A stretch of DNA of 64,000 nt from Hypomyces perniciosus (lineage: Eukaryota; Ascomycota; Sordariomycetes; Hypocreales; Hypocreaceae). Positions 37,564-49,323 of this stretch are shown here, piece after piece. The position numbers and the translations under genes were made by a program. The notes under the pieces are model-generated. The model saw nothing but the letters and a program-made list of their open reading frames with translations, made no database searches and had not been told where the DNA came from. Location: contig SPDT01000001.1 in NCBI GenBank assembly GCA_008477525.1, positions 4,960,001-5,024,000 of the forward strand. The letters run 5' to 3'. How positions within the stretch are numbered: the stretch's first letter is position 1; each line of letters begins with the position of its first letter.

Positions 37564-38119
37564 GATCTATGTGAAATTGCGAATGATGCAATGGAGAGGG
37601 TCGGTCCGGCCTCCAGACGTTGTGGGCGCACCTTGTACTTGTGATATGCCAAGCCCACCGCCATCCGTCTGTAGCTTGACAGAGCGCTTTCCTAAATGGG
37701 CTATTTTGGAATTTAGCATGGGCTCCAATAATAATGCTACTCCGTGCTCGTACATGCTTAGTTTCTCCACAACCCCCCGGTTATGCGGTCTGATCCTTTG
37801 TTAGTTTATAAGCCTTACCAAACTAGCGGGACACGAGTGGAACAGCAAATCTATTACGTTTATCATTGCTTTAATTTATACGTATGTAATATTGTTCAAG
37901 AGTTAAATGGATTCTTCCGCGGAACATAACCATACAGCCGGATGACATGATCGAATTTTCCAGGGTTATATGGTATGGCTAGCTAACTCATAGATGTGAA
38001 TGGTTTTACTCCGTACGGAGTACATATAGTAAACACAAATTTCACCGAGCTTCCTGTTGTTTATTCCCTCTCACTGCTTTCAAATCTTCCAGTGAGGTAA
38101 AAAGGCCAAAGAAAAAAAT
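37564..38119. promoter_or_regulatory. Divergent promoter, SDR / trans-ER
   Basis: This 556-bp gap separates the 5' ends of the SDR and the enoyl reductase. It contains a perfect 16-bp palindrome TACTCCGTACGGAGTA at 38007-38022, about 100 bp upstream of the enoyl reductase start. The palindrome contains the same TACGGAGTA motif found elsewhere in the window. Confidence 0.55.
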
Positions 38120-39219
38120 ATGACTATACCCCAAGCAACGCAGAGCGCGATCAAGGTGCGAGGCACTGGCAGTGTGCAGCTCGTAAACGATGATCCCGTT
38201 CGCAGTCCACGCGCCGGTGAGGTTCTCGTTCAGGTTATCTGTGTCGGCATCAATCCTCACGACTGGAAAGTGCTTGACATGTCACCCTCTGTCGGCTCGA
38301 CGTGGGGATGTGACTTTGCTGGCAAAGTCGTAGCCATTGGCAGTGGGGTCACAAGCGACTTGCGTCCCGGTGACCACGTCTGTGGCGCGAGCGAGGGCGC
38401 ATTCGCCGAGTTCATGATCGTGCCAGAAGGACTCGCCTACAAGATGCCTTCCGGTATGGCGTTTGAAGAGGGCGCAACACTTGGAGTTGGCTTACTCACG
38501 ATTGGTCTCTCACTCTACCATTTCTTGAAGGTCCCATTCCCATTCTCTGCTGAGCCGCAACCTGGGCAATATATTCTTATCTACGGCGGAGGGACAGCTA
38601 CAGGCTCTCTGGCCATCCAGGCCTTGAAACAGTAAGCGTTCATGATCTGCTTGTTCGAATGCTGGCTAACAGTCTTGTTTTTAGTTCGGGCATGAGGCCC
38701 ATTGCCACTTGCTCTCCAAGGAGCTTCTCTCGAGTCAAGAACCTGGGGGCATTCGCAGTCTGGGACTACCATTCCCCATCCTGTGGGGCAGACATCAGAG
38801 AATTCACAGGGAATGGACTGACTCTTGCACTGGACTGTATCACAGACAGTGAGAGCATGAAGATCTGTTATGCTGCCATTGGCGACAAAGGAGGCAAGTA
38901 TGTGGGGTTAGACCAATTTCCCATCCGAGGTCACACCAGGCAGGATATTCGACCAGACTGGATCATCTGCTTCACGATGATGGGAGAGCCGATTCATTGG
39001 AAGAAGCCTTACAATCGTGACGCCAAACCGAAACACAAGGCCTTCTACCACCAGACATGGAGGCCGATTGCTCAAAGACTGTTGGATGAACGGATGATAA
39101 GCGCTCATCCAACTGAGATATGTGGAGGCGGGCTCGCAGCTGTGTCTGATGGAGTTGATAGGGTACGAAAGGGTTTGGCTGGGGGAAAAAAGCTGGTGTA
39201 CTGCATATCTAATCCATAA
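38120..39219 (+). CDS. Trans-acting enoyl reductase (MDR family)
   Basis: Exons 38120..38631 and 38685..39219 (intron 53 nt) give 348 aa, the usual size for LovC/TenC-type partners of fungal PKSs. The N-terminal GroES-like fold has NPHDWKVLDMSPSVGSTWGCDFAGKV. The nucleotide-binding loop is IYGGGTATGSLAIQALKHSG, and the distinctive late motif VGLDQFPIRGHTRQDIR follows. There are no zinc-binding residues, as expected. Such enzymes reduce chosen enoyl-ACP intermediates of a PKS whose own ER is inactive. That fits the PKS-NRPS at 13-25 kb, 13 kb away. This is the strongest link between the two halves of the cluster. Confidence 0.93.
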
Positions 39220-39847
39220 GGAGGCGGTGGGTGATTGGATGCAGGCAGAAGTAGATATCTGCTTCAAGTTAAAATGAAATGATAAAATATTAAGTGTAGA
39301 TGAGGAGGTATATTTGCTATTTTTGCTAGATAGAGGATGTCTCCAGGACGTCTGTAAATACACTCATCACCGAACATAGATGGTTATAGATAAAGGAATC
39401 GAAACCCATCCGCTGAAACGGGGAGAATGCCTGTATGGAAACCAACCATTAATACCAACCACAGCCCTGGGAATACTATATCCTTGAATAACGAGTTGCA
39501 AAATTCCTTATAAAAAGTGAAATTAAGTAAATTAACGAAGTAATAATTAATAATAATAATAAATAAATAATGGATATCAATAGAATATATATATATTAGT
39601 TAAACTCTGCTGCAAATTCCTTTTTTAATACCCCTGTAGGTTACATACCTTTCAGGATCAAATTGTAGAACATCAATGTCATGCAACTAAAATCTGCATA
39701 CTCGTGCGTAAATAACTAGCTAGGGGCATACAATGTCTGTGCAGAACATCTTCAAAGGATTGCCAACTTCCGCAAATGTTAGATAAGTAAGATTTTAGTT
39801 AATCTGGTGGCGTTTTTATGATATAGATATATTATAGACATATTTCA
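39220..39847. other. Intergenic, AT-rich with TAA microsatellite
   Basis: This 628-bp stretch upstream of the regulator gene is AT-rich, with an imperfect TAA/AATA repeat near 39,540-39,572. No coding signal was seen. Confidence 0.5.
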
Positions 39848-41766
39848 ATGTCAACACTCACCGCTACCACTAATATATCCGCCGAACCTCACCAGACACT
39901 TCCTATCTCCATCACCCAAGCCTTTCAGATTCATTTACAAATCATGATTAGCCGTCGACCAGCTTTAGATAAACCCCTTCGTTATGCGTGTGATCGATGT
40001 CATGCTCAGAAGCTCCGATGTCCTCGTTCCAATGATCCTGACAAAAGAATACCAGAGAAACCATGCTCGCGCTGCCACAAAGCCGGGGTAACATGCATCG
40101 TCAGTCTGCGGGGCAAGGTTGGCCGGCCTTCCAAAACTTCTAAGGAGGAAGTCAGTCCCTTGAGCACTTCATCACAGATTTCTTTGACGCCGGAAACAAA
40201 CCATCAGAAGTGTGATGTTGGTACTGGCCCTTGTGTCAATGAGGACGAGAAGGAGGCCGAAAATGCTCCGTCTGCTGCAACCTGCCACGTCGATACGTTC
40301 GACTCGGGGCCAGATTCTTGGATGAGTGCTGCAACATTCCTTTCTGCGGCTGATACGGAGGATGCTCAACATCTTTTGGATTTCGATCATGCGTCATTAA
40401 GCACCGGCGGCGACTCAACGACATCAACACAGCAGATGAGCAATGAGACACCTTCGCTCACATCAGGCCCATCTCCCAACGATGTCAATAATTTGGATTT
40501 GGGTCCAGCTTCGTGTTCGCCGCAACGGGCTTATCCTGAAATTCCCAGACATTTCCTGGACAACCAATGTATGCCAGAATCGGTACGTGACAAACCCAAT
40601 AACGATCCTTGGTATGCGGGTTGCTGCATAGAAATCCATGTCATTATACCTTGAACGAGAGCGCATGACTGAGAACCTCTCAGATGCCACACAAGCCGTT
40701 TGAGATGGATATGGACATGGACTTTGATTCTCCTCCATTCAAATTCTTATCCAGTTCATGGGATGTTTTGAACTCTACCGGTTTCATGGCTTGCATCAAC
40801 GACAGAATGGATGCAAAACACGCTGGGACTTGTACAGATGGCTCTGAGGACGGCTCCCCGCAAGACATTGCCTCTTGCCTTATCGCACAATCTCACCAAC
40901 ATACAATCACTCAAATGTCAAGAAACACGCCAGTTGAACCGAATAAGACACACAGCATGCACGATATACCCAAGTGTCCACCTCCAGTCAATATATCAGA
41001 ATCGGAGTTCTCCAGTTTCTGCTGCTTTCAAAAACTATCAGAGCTTCATGTCAAAATCCTTCGTTCGTCTGAGAAGTCCAGGTCAACGCCAGTCAATACA
41101 CAAAACCCTGCTTTGCAATGGAACGAGATCGTCAGGGACATGGTTCAATTTTCCAGCGAAATGATCGACACTGCACGGCAAATTATGCCCCACCTTGTCA
41201 GTTCAGCATCATTGAGAACGAACCTCCCTTCAAACAACGATGGTGAAGATGAAATTCTCAAGTCCATTCCCCGACATCTATCTGAGACATTTGCAAACGA
41301 CCACGCAATTTTTGAATCACAATCGCAAACCCCCTCTATTCCTGTATCAGCAGTGATATTCCTTCTTCTCGGATGTTATACTCAAATTGTGCATTTTTTT
41401 GAAATCGCCATAGATTCCTTATCCTTGCAGCTCCAGCACCGACAACATCCAGATATCGGTGAGCAAGGGAATCACAGCACCACCAACTCATTGCTGGAGT
41501 CTGATCTGGCTATCCATACAATTATATACCTGCTCAGTCGTCTGCACAAAGCTTTTGCTGTCTACCAGCCAGAAGGATCCGATGATGCAAAGGTGAATGA
41601 TAAAGTGGGTTTTGCAGATCTGGATGAATGGAAAACACCTTTTGCGGGTAGCAGGGAAATAAACGATGGACTTATAAGCCTAGCGCTTAGAGAAATCACA
41701 TGGCGGGAGCAACGTCTTATCAGAAGAGCTCAAAGTATTAAGGAGAGCATCGATAAATCACATTAA
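39848..41766 (+). CDS. Zn2Cys6 transcription factor (AflR-like)
   Basis: Exons 39848..40582 and 40684..41766 give 605 aa, with a 101-nt intron. The DNA-binding domain is near the N terminus: Cys48-x2-Cys51-x6-Cys58, then a long 14-residue loop, Cys73-x2-Cys76-x6-Cys83. It is followed by the basic RGKVGRPSK stretch. The second half contains IPVSAVIFLLLGCYTQIVHFFEIA, the conserved helix of the AflR-type C-terminal domain. An internal ATG at 39944 (MISRRP) is a possible alternative start and leaves the whole domain intact. It is the nearest regulator to the enoyl reductase and is the best candidate pathway-specific activator. Confidence 0.88.
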
Positions 41767-43160
41767 ATGGTAGACACATTAAATGGTAGACAAGACGCTT
41801 CACAGTGTAGCATATAGGAATAGACGAGTACATACCTGTCCCCATGCTTACCACAGAATATCGGTATATCTAGAACGTACTTTAAGCATCATGTCATTCC
41901 TAGAGACATGTAGACGCGGTATATTATATCCTCCGAAAGAAGCTCCATGTCATTCAAAAACTTCCACTTCTCTCCAGCAAAGAGATCCGGTCACAGACTC
42001 ACAGTAAATTTGCCTTTTTCTCATCAATTAGAACGCTGTGATAATACACAGTGATACTTCGTTCTCCACACAGTACTCTTTTTAAACTTGATCAAATCCC
42101 TTTCCAACATGCTCTTCCTCTTCTTTACCTTGTCCCAAAGACTCCTCCTCCCCACGACGATTTTCCTTTCCGATCTCTTAGATTCTACCGTTCATATGTC
42201 CTTGTATTAGGTCGTTATCATGGAAAAGGTCAAATCGTCCGCTTTTCGGTCAACAGGGCTGTATCGAAGATAGCCGCAGCGGCCATCATCTTGAGAGATG
42301 CTGCATCTCCGGCCGCCTGAGGTACAAAGTTTTCTTCTGAAGCAAGACCCACCAATTGCTTCCATTACAAGGATAAGAACGAAAGTCTCGATAAATTGCA
42401 ATGTGCTCCCCACTCCTCGCCATTGTCACCGCCCTCAGACGCGATATCATCAGTAGAGTAAGACTCATCCAACGTCTATCAATAAACCTTCATTAATAAC
42501 CTGAGGGAAGCCTATTAGAGTATTAATTTTATTCACTGGACTGTTTAAATCGCAATTCAGGCGTAAGATATATATTAATGAGCCGCAGCTCCTCCCCACC
42601 ACATTCTTCTGAGAGGCAGCAGCAGCAGGTGCTTGTGATTAAATTGTTTCATATAGATAGGTTGATATTATGATCAAGGTACGCAAGAGCTTTCACTTCA
42701 CTCATGGCCCTGGCCATGAGGTGCTAATTGTGACAGACAGTTTTGTACATTCTATGTAGCCATGTATTGAGGAGTATTGCGTGCCCCTGACTAGCGAAAA
42801 CTCCATTGTGGATGGCTATTAATAGTAGTGGAGTTTCTTCCCAGCTCATACCCCTGCAATGAGTATATGTATATTCTTCCAGTCGGCACTGTAGCCAACA
42901 GATCATTCTGTGCATTTTACTCTCTGGTCGCTGCGTTTGAGGCCTGGTTATAGTCCTCGTTTGTATTATTTATATGTGTCTGGGCCTCACAGCCTAACGT
43001 ACTGTTATGAAGTCAACAGTTGAAGGGCGATAATAAAAACGGCATATATTCTTGCGGTAGTCTAACCCTGCTTACTAGGATCCTGTTCTAAATAACGGAG
43101 CGACACTCGGGGATCAGGTTCAACGCTAACTCCAAGTAATTTATCAATCTACTACGTACG
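41767..43160. other. Intergenic, no gene seen
   Basis: This 1.4-kb stretch lies downstream of the Zn2Cys6 gene. Frames near 42.05-42.47 kb on both strands show no motif. I see no mobile element ends. It may be decayed DNA continuous with the relics that follow. Confidence 0.4.
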
Positions 43161-43167
43161 TACTATA

Positions 43168-43360
43168 ATGAATTCATCGCAGAGCTCATCGATAACTTCA
43201 TTACCATATCTGCGCGCGCCCGAAGAAGACTATGTGATCGCTGCCATTCTATCAAGGACAAGTGTCGCTGGCCCGTAGACGATTAGGATGTTTGCGAAAG
43301 ATGTTCCTGGCCGAGACTCGACTGTCAGACGAACATTTCTTTTGTAAGAGATACTAGAAT
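43168..43360 (+). pseudogene. Zn2Cys6 DNA-binding domain relic
   Basis: In the frame of position 43233 the sequence encodes a basic lead ARRR, then a complete six-cysteine array. The spacing is C-x2-C-x6-C-x9-C-x2-C-x6-C, with the first Cys at 43233 and the last at 43323. A TAG stop at 43284-43286 interrupts the central loop. The upstream ATG at 43168 is in a different frame. I found no intact downstream regulator body. This is a broken binuclear zinc cluster regulator, probably a former regulator of the terpene synthase relic just downstream. Confidence 0.75.
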
Positions 43361-43893
43361 CGTGATTGGTGTTGATGCCGTGGAACATCATGCACAATCA
43401 CTACCCTCTACAAGCGCTTGAGGTGACTGGCCATTGTGGTATTGTGTCAACTATGCTCAGCTTACTGCGTTAGGGACCTAGTTCTCAAACCTTGGACCTG
43501 TCATTACGTTGCCTGAGGATAAAAGGGTTGTAATGCTTGCATTGCTAGCCATTGTCACATAGCATATAAGGTCACTAATCCATGCATAAAGTATGGAGCT
43601 TCACTTTTGCTGGATTTGGTGGTCTGACACATTGTTAGTATGACTTGCCTTTTAGTTTCCTTATTAAATGAATCATATATCACTCTAAATGTGATATTAA
43701 ACCTACAGTAAAAAGCGAAGTCGTCTACCTAACTCATTTAACATATTCTAAATGTCGCGTAACACGGTTGAGTAGTCAGTCTGAACACATCACGAAAATA
43801 TAGCATTCTGGGCACCTGAATTTCCACTCAATTACACCGTGATGAGTGTGTCTGAAAAGGTATCCAGACTTTCTCAGGTAGTATATTTATAGG

Positions 43894-44530
43894 GTCGACG
43901 AACATGAGAACCGTCGAGACGATAAGCTCGCCAGATTCTCCCATGAAAAGGCCTGGCTCGACATATGCCGTCGATTGCGTCAGCAGTTTGGGCCCGCCCC
44001 ATTTGATCCCTTCGCCACCGGCATGCGTCGTTGGGCCTCAACAGCAGGTCTGCAAATACTTAATCATCTGCGCACTGGTACCGTGCGGGAGCCGCTAATT
44101 CCAAACGATCCAGCGGCATACGAGTAACATGAATCCATGTATGACACTGTCAAATGCAGCGAACGGCGGCCCCATGCACCCAGACGAGCTTTTCAGTCCG
44201 GAAGTTCAGAAACTTTTATGTATCACCAGCAATATTGTTTGCTAGAGCAACGAGATTCAGAGCCTAGGAGTTGACGCTCGCCAGCCAGGGCAGTTTAGAA
44301 ATATGGCTGTCATTCGCTCCGCAGAGGGTTATACTCTGCAGGAGAGTATTGAGTGGACTGCTATTTAGGTTAGAAGCGAGATTGCCTAGTTTGCAAAGCT
44401 GTCTAATAGTATGATGCTCGAGGCTAGCTGTTGAGTGCAGAGCCTTATCGAAGGCCTTAATTTTTGGATGAGGGTATTAGGACTAGGTAGAGAAAGGCAC
44501 AAGGAGGTAGTCGGAGATATATGCAGCTGA
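43894..44530 (+). pseudogene. Class I terpene synthase relic
   Basis: Two frames carry consecutive parts of a class I terpene synthase. From 43894, VDEHENRRDDKLARF and FGPAPFDPFATGMRRWA match the region just after the Asp-rich motif, and LQILNHLR follows. After a frameshift, the frame from 44174 reads DELFSPEVQKLL, then a Mg-binding NSE-like motif as SNEIQSLGVD with the preceding Trp codon now TAG. RQPGQFRNMAVI and TLQESIEWTA follow. Further stops at the positions of ARV, ADF and C-terminal codons (TAG, TAG, TGA) confirm decay. The N-terminal third was not found. Product type cannot be assigned. It shows that a terpene cyclase once existed here. Confidence 0.7.
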
Positions 44531-46411
44531 AGATACCAATGATAGAGGGATACTTTTTTATATAAATTATACTCCGCGGTTTTTTCCAATTTTCTAGTAG
44601 GGCTGGTAATAACATCAAAGCTTTTCGCAAAAGAATGCCAAAAGATTATTAACTTTGGGGACTGTGATGGTTCTTATGTACCTGCATATGAGATTCGCCA
44701 ACCTCAAGAAGCGTAGGATGCGATGAGCTTGCGACAGGACATTGAGGATTGGAAGATATATGTAGGGAGACTGTATTGGGCACCCATGTGATCTAAAAGG
44801 GATAAGAATCGCCTTTGAACCACAAAGCAGGGGATTCTGAGAAAAATACAGTTGCAACTCCCAACCTAACCTTTTTCTCTTCAAATAGGTCAGCCAATAC
44901 ATCAGGCATTGCACCAAGTATAGCCTCCGGCGTGATCCGACAATCTCTCTACTCTACATAAAGGCGAGGAGACCATTTGAGCTGGTGGGCCTCCAGTACG
45001 TGCGATACTTTGCCTCGGTACTGTCTCGGGCAGTTACATAAGAAGGATAGCTACAGTGCCACACAAAAGGTTTCGGTAAACTTTCTATAGAGTTGCCTTA
45101 CAAAGGTTACTGAAACTTTCTTCTCCCCACTGTACCAGCTGCAGTCCCGATCAATAGTGGATGCTGTGGGGCCAGCAGAGGATAGAGCGACTGGTATGCC
45201 GCGGTCTCCTCGAAGAGGTAGGTCTATTGTACAGTCCTTCTATAAGACACGACGGCTTCTGCTTGTCTCGCCATAGATTCACAATGTTCATATTATCCTG
45301 TCGAGCTCCCTGCTCAAAATGGTGATCTCTTAGCCAGCCTTGACGGTCAGGGACCTACGCTATGACAGTCGTATGTCACGGCGGATATTGCTATACAAAA
45401 CAGGCCAGCGTGTCCGCTCCATCAATGGACTTGAGGAGACGAAGGATAGACTGCTGCTGCGATTCTGACATTACATGCATGACTGGTTTTCTGTCTCAAA
45501 TTATTTCTGCTCCCAAGCTAGAACATTGATGAGATACGCGTGCGTTTCTCTCCCGACTGTAAAGAGTTTTTTGGGCTTACTTATCTGTGTTTTTGACCTT
45601 GCTGGATGCTGTAATAATTGCGAGTGCCCTAGACGACCGACCTTAAACCAGCGGCCAGCCGCACGAGAAGGGAAAAAATGCTTCCATTGTACGTCTCCTT
45701 TCCACGACAGCTTGAGCTCGGCCTCCCGCAAGAAGTGACGGATTGATGGACTGCTTTTCTGCTGCAGGCTGGCCCAACCACAACTCAGCCGACAATACGT
45801 GTAGATCATTTGGGTCTGGCAGGCGATATAGTGGCATTGGCAACACTTACAGCCATCAAAATTCTGTGGCTCTATAAGAAGAATTGACTTAGCTATCAGT
45901 GGTGGGAAGTCGGCCAGTCGAGTCTGGTTTTGGATGACGTTGTCGAGCTACTGCACCGCCTCGATTACCTGCCGTCGCTCAGTGTCATGGGACACTTGGC
46001 TGAACGACGTTACAGAACGTCACGGAGCTTGTCATGTGATCCGATATCAAGAGATATACGACCTTGCTCCCCACCCTGGAAGTTTGGAGGTCTTCAGCAA
46101 TATAGTCACCGTGGCGGCCCTGCCTTTTTGCCTCCTTCGTGCTTCATTCTCGGTTCTAACGCACTAACTAAGTGTTCCCAGCCCCCCACTTTCCTCAATA
46201 GTAACAACCGGAGACTTGGCGGTAGTATTGATATTAATAGCGTGCCGCGTGTGGCTACCTCGTTAACCTGAACCCTGCACTCGATCTCATTCCGCCGTAC
46301 TCGGTATGTCTGACGAGATGATTCGTTATCCGTAGAAACTAAACGCATTTCCTGAGCATGTGATCGATCATTGACCCCTGATTACAGTCATATTCGGCGT
46401 ATTTTGGACAA

Positions 46412-46436
46412 CTACGGAGTACGAAATACTCCGTAG
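46412..46436. repeat. Inverted repeat, 10-bp arms
   Basis: CTACGGAGTA at 46412-46421 and its exact reverse complement at 46427-46436 flank the 5-nt loop CGAAA. This is the same core motif as the palindrome upstream of the enoyl reductase. Confidence 0.85.
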
Positions 46437-46709
46437 ATAATCGTAGATTCCTAGTTATCCGACATAACCCCACGATTTGCATCTCCTGTATACCATAGCT
46501 CGATACGTAGGCAAAAATGCAAAGGAATTCATGAGTTGATGGATCACAAAGGGTTATCTAATAGCAGATTTTCTTCTATTGGCCACACTTGTGAATTCTA
46601 GCACATCTTCCTTATAGCCAGTCAGGGGTTAGTGATTTCCGTAAATTGCTCTACGTATAGTACGTTATTGAGAGAGGGAGCACGACAACGGCTGTTATGT
46701 TGTGGTGTG

Positions 46710-46721
46710 GGTCACGTGACC
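46710..46721. promoter_or_regulatory. Palindrome with CACGTG core
   Basis: GGTCACGTGACC is a perfect 12-bp palindrome containing the E-box CACGTG bound by bHLH factors. It lies ~730 bp upstream of the AtuA-like gene. Function is not shown. Confidence 0.4.
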
Positions 46722-47447
46722 ACAGCCAAACGCCCACAACATCGTGCCCTTGGCCCTCGTTGCTAGCCTAGTCTTGACACATCAATACACATGTTGTTTT
46801 TCCCTCAAGAGGCTCAACATGTTATACTCCTTGAGGGGATCTACCTAGGCAAGTGGATAGCTTACGTAATACTGTAATTCATAGTTCTACCCGTGACCCC
46901 TCAGCTTATGCCGAATGCCGAATATTGATTGGCCTTGAGCTGATGTTCCGTGTTCCGGTGCCTAGCGCGGTATAAGGAATGATCAAGAGGCATAATAACT
47001 ACGGGGTAGGCGGCTGGATTTTTGGGATGGCTTGGGGATTTTGGGACTAATTAAGGGAGTACGGAGTAGTCTGACACCACGAAGTAAAGGCAATAATCAC
47101 AAACGTGGAAGTATCGGCATCGGCCCCCGAAGCTCCTAAGAAGCTCCTAATTTCGGCAGGGGAAGCCGATGCTAATATGCGTTTATTGGAACCTATTGAA
47201 AGCCAGAATTAAGCCGTAACAGCGCTTGATCTAATATAGATACGTTAATCTGAGCATGCGGACGGAAAATCATCCGAAGTTGTCGAGTACAAGACACAGG
47301 ATAGAGCATTCAAGTCAGTTGCTACGGAAGGACCGCCTCCTCGCTACACTTATTATTGCAATTCTCCAATTACATGAGTTCCTAATTTCCCGACTTCAAT
47401 TCTATTGGCTCTCAAAATCACCTTGCATTACCAGACACTACTAAGGT

Positions 47448-49323
47448 ATGCTCGAAAAACCACATATTCGTATCGGCAATGTCTCTGGCGCGACAGGTGA
47501 CCACCCGCATGCCATGGCGCGTATGTTGCGGTCAGGTGATGTGGATGTTATCACCGGTGACTGGTTGTCTGAAATGAACATTGCTTGGAATGCAATCGCT
47601 CGACAGGAGGTGGACCAAAACTTGGGCTACGAGAATGGCTTCTACCAGCAATTTGAGGAGTGCATTGACGATATACTTGCGCGGGGTATTCGTGTGGTAA
47701 CGAATGCTGGTGCATTAAATACCATTGGACTGTACAACAAGGTGAAGCAGCTCTGTACGCAACGAGGGCATAAAGATTGTGTAGTCGCGGCTGTTTTAGG
47801 CGATGACATAACCAGTTTGCTGGTAGACGATGCCAAAAGGAAAAAAACAACAGGGTTTCCACATCTAGACCATCCAGAGATGTCCCTCGACAATTGGGAT
47901 TTCACCCCGTGTACGGGAAACGCTTATATTGGATGCTGGGGTATTACAGAGGCCCTACGAGCGGGAGCCAACATCGTCATCTGCGGGCGATGTACTGACG
48001 CATCGCCCGTCATGGGAGCTGCGGCCTGGTACTACGGATGGAGTGAAGACAGATTTGACGAACTGGCAGGGTCATTGCTGGCAGCACATTTAATTGAATG
48101 CGGTCCCTACGTTGTCGGCGCCAACTTCTCGGGCTTCAAGGAATTTCTACCCGATCTTGTGGACCTGGCGTTCCCTATTGCCGAGATTGATCCTCATGGA
48201 GGAAGCATTATCACCAGGACGAGGGAAGGCGGAGGACATGTTACAAAGGAGACAGTAACAGCGCAGCTGCTCTATGAGCTCCAGGGGCATATGTACCTCA
48301 ACCCGGACGTGGTCGCTGACCTCTCAGAGGTAATAGTCAAGGCACAAGACACGGACCGGATACAAGTGTCTGGCGTCAAAGGACTGCCACCTCCGGCTAC
48401 CACCAAGGCGATGGTCGCTGCAAAGGGTGGTTATCAGGCCGAGGCAACTTTCTACATCAACGGGCTGGATGTGGCTCAAAAGGCCACCATGATGAGAAAC
48501 CAGCTCGCTCAGATCTTCCGTGAAACTGGATTCACTAGGCTCAGCATTGAGCTGTACGGAACGCAAGTCGAGAATCCTCCCTCTCAACAAGCAGGCACCG
48601 TCTCTCTCCGAGTTTTTGCGCAGGCCCGAAGCAGGCAGGATATCAATGAGATGAGGTTCAAAATCCCCATTTATGCACTCCGCATGCAGAGCTATCCAGG
48701 CTATCATATGAATCTTGACTTCCGTACCATGGAGCCAAGGCCTTTCATGGAGATGTTCCCTGCCTTGATACCCTTATCGTCGCTGGATCACCGTGTTCAG
48801 TTAAGCACCGGCACCATTATCGCCATTAGGCCCCCAAGTATTACCGGGACTTACCCTATTATACGCCCATCGCTGACACAACGCATTCCGTCGACCTTCT
48901 CTCTTTTGGTCCTACCGAGTTTGTGCCTCTGGGTAGTATCGTTCATGCCCGATCCGGCGATAAAGCTAATAACTCCAATGTGGGATTTTTTGTACGCTAT
49001 GTCGACGAATATCCCTGGCTGCGGACTCTTCTAAGTGTAGAGAAGCTGAAGGAGCTACTCGGAGATGACTGGCATCGGGGGAATACGCAACGACGAGTAG
49101 AACGTGTGGAGTTCCCTAATATCAACGCTGTGCACTTGTGAGTTTTAATACCACCATTGAGAAAAAGACACTAACTCAGGGGAATAGCCGGATCCTTGAC
49201 AATCTCAATGGCGGTATTGCGTCATCAGACAGAATCGATGGACTGGGTAAGGGAGTTGCTGAGTACCTGCGGAGCAGGAAGGTGAATGTGCGACGAGTGT
49301 TTCTGGAAAGGGGGAGAATATAA
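47448..49323 (+). pseudogene. AtuA/DUF1446-family protein, apparent frameshift
   Basis: The ATG at 47448 opens a long frame matching the acyclic terpene utilisation AtuA/DUF1446 family: RIGNVSGATGDHP, DVITGDWLSEMN, NAGALNTIGL, NIVICGRCTDASP, GGSIITRTREGGGHVTKETV. The C-terminal part lies in another frame: FVPLGSIVHARSGDKANNSNVGFFV. After a 50-nt intron (49138..49187) it continues LDNLNGGIASSDRIDGLGKGVAEYL. Frames switch near 48831-48840 (CCCCCAAG); one base is missing relative to the frame needed. No intron of reasonable size fits. Either this is a real inactivating deletion or a homopolymer sequencing error. The rest of the gene is intact, ~600 aa in all. The family acts on branched acyl-CoA/terpenoid acids in bacteria; its fungal role is not known to me. 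Confidence 0.8.

Larger units (their letters stand above)
44531..47447. other. Gene-poor region, possible further relics
   Basis: These 2.9 kb have no intact gene. Short frames at 45.47-46.27 kb (for example one with DDVVELLHRLDYLPSL at 45,930) look like chance or decayed coding sequence; I could not name a family. The region contains an inverted repeat with 10-bp arms at 46412-46421/46427-46436, a 12-bp palindrome with core CACGTG at 46710-46721, and a TACGGAGTA copy at 47060-47068. Confidence 0.4.

Noticed and set aside
42051..42468. Opposed ORFs at 42.05-42.47 kb
   Set aside because: They are low-complexity-like frames without any recognisable domain.
45475..46348. Possible protein fragments at 45.5-46.3 kb
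   Set aside because: Several short frames exist, but I could not match any to a family, so no gene or pseudogene is claimed.
48792..48828. A 37-nt GT...TAG intron to explain the AtuA frame switch
   Set aside because: It is shorter than any other intron here (minimum 47 nt) and would remove sequence that looks coding.
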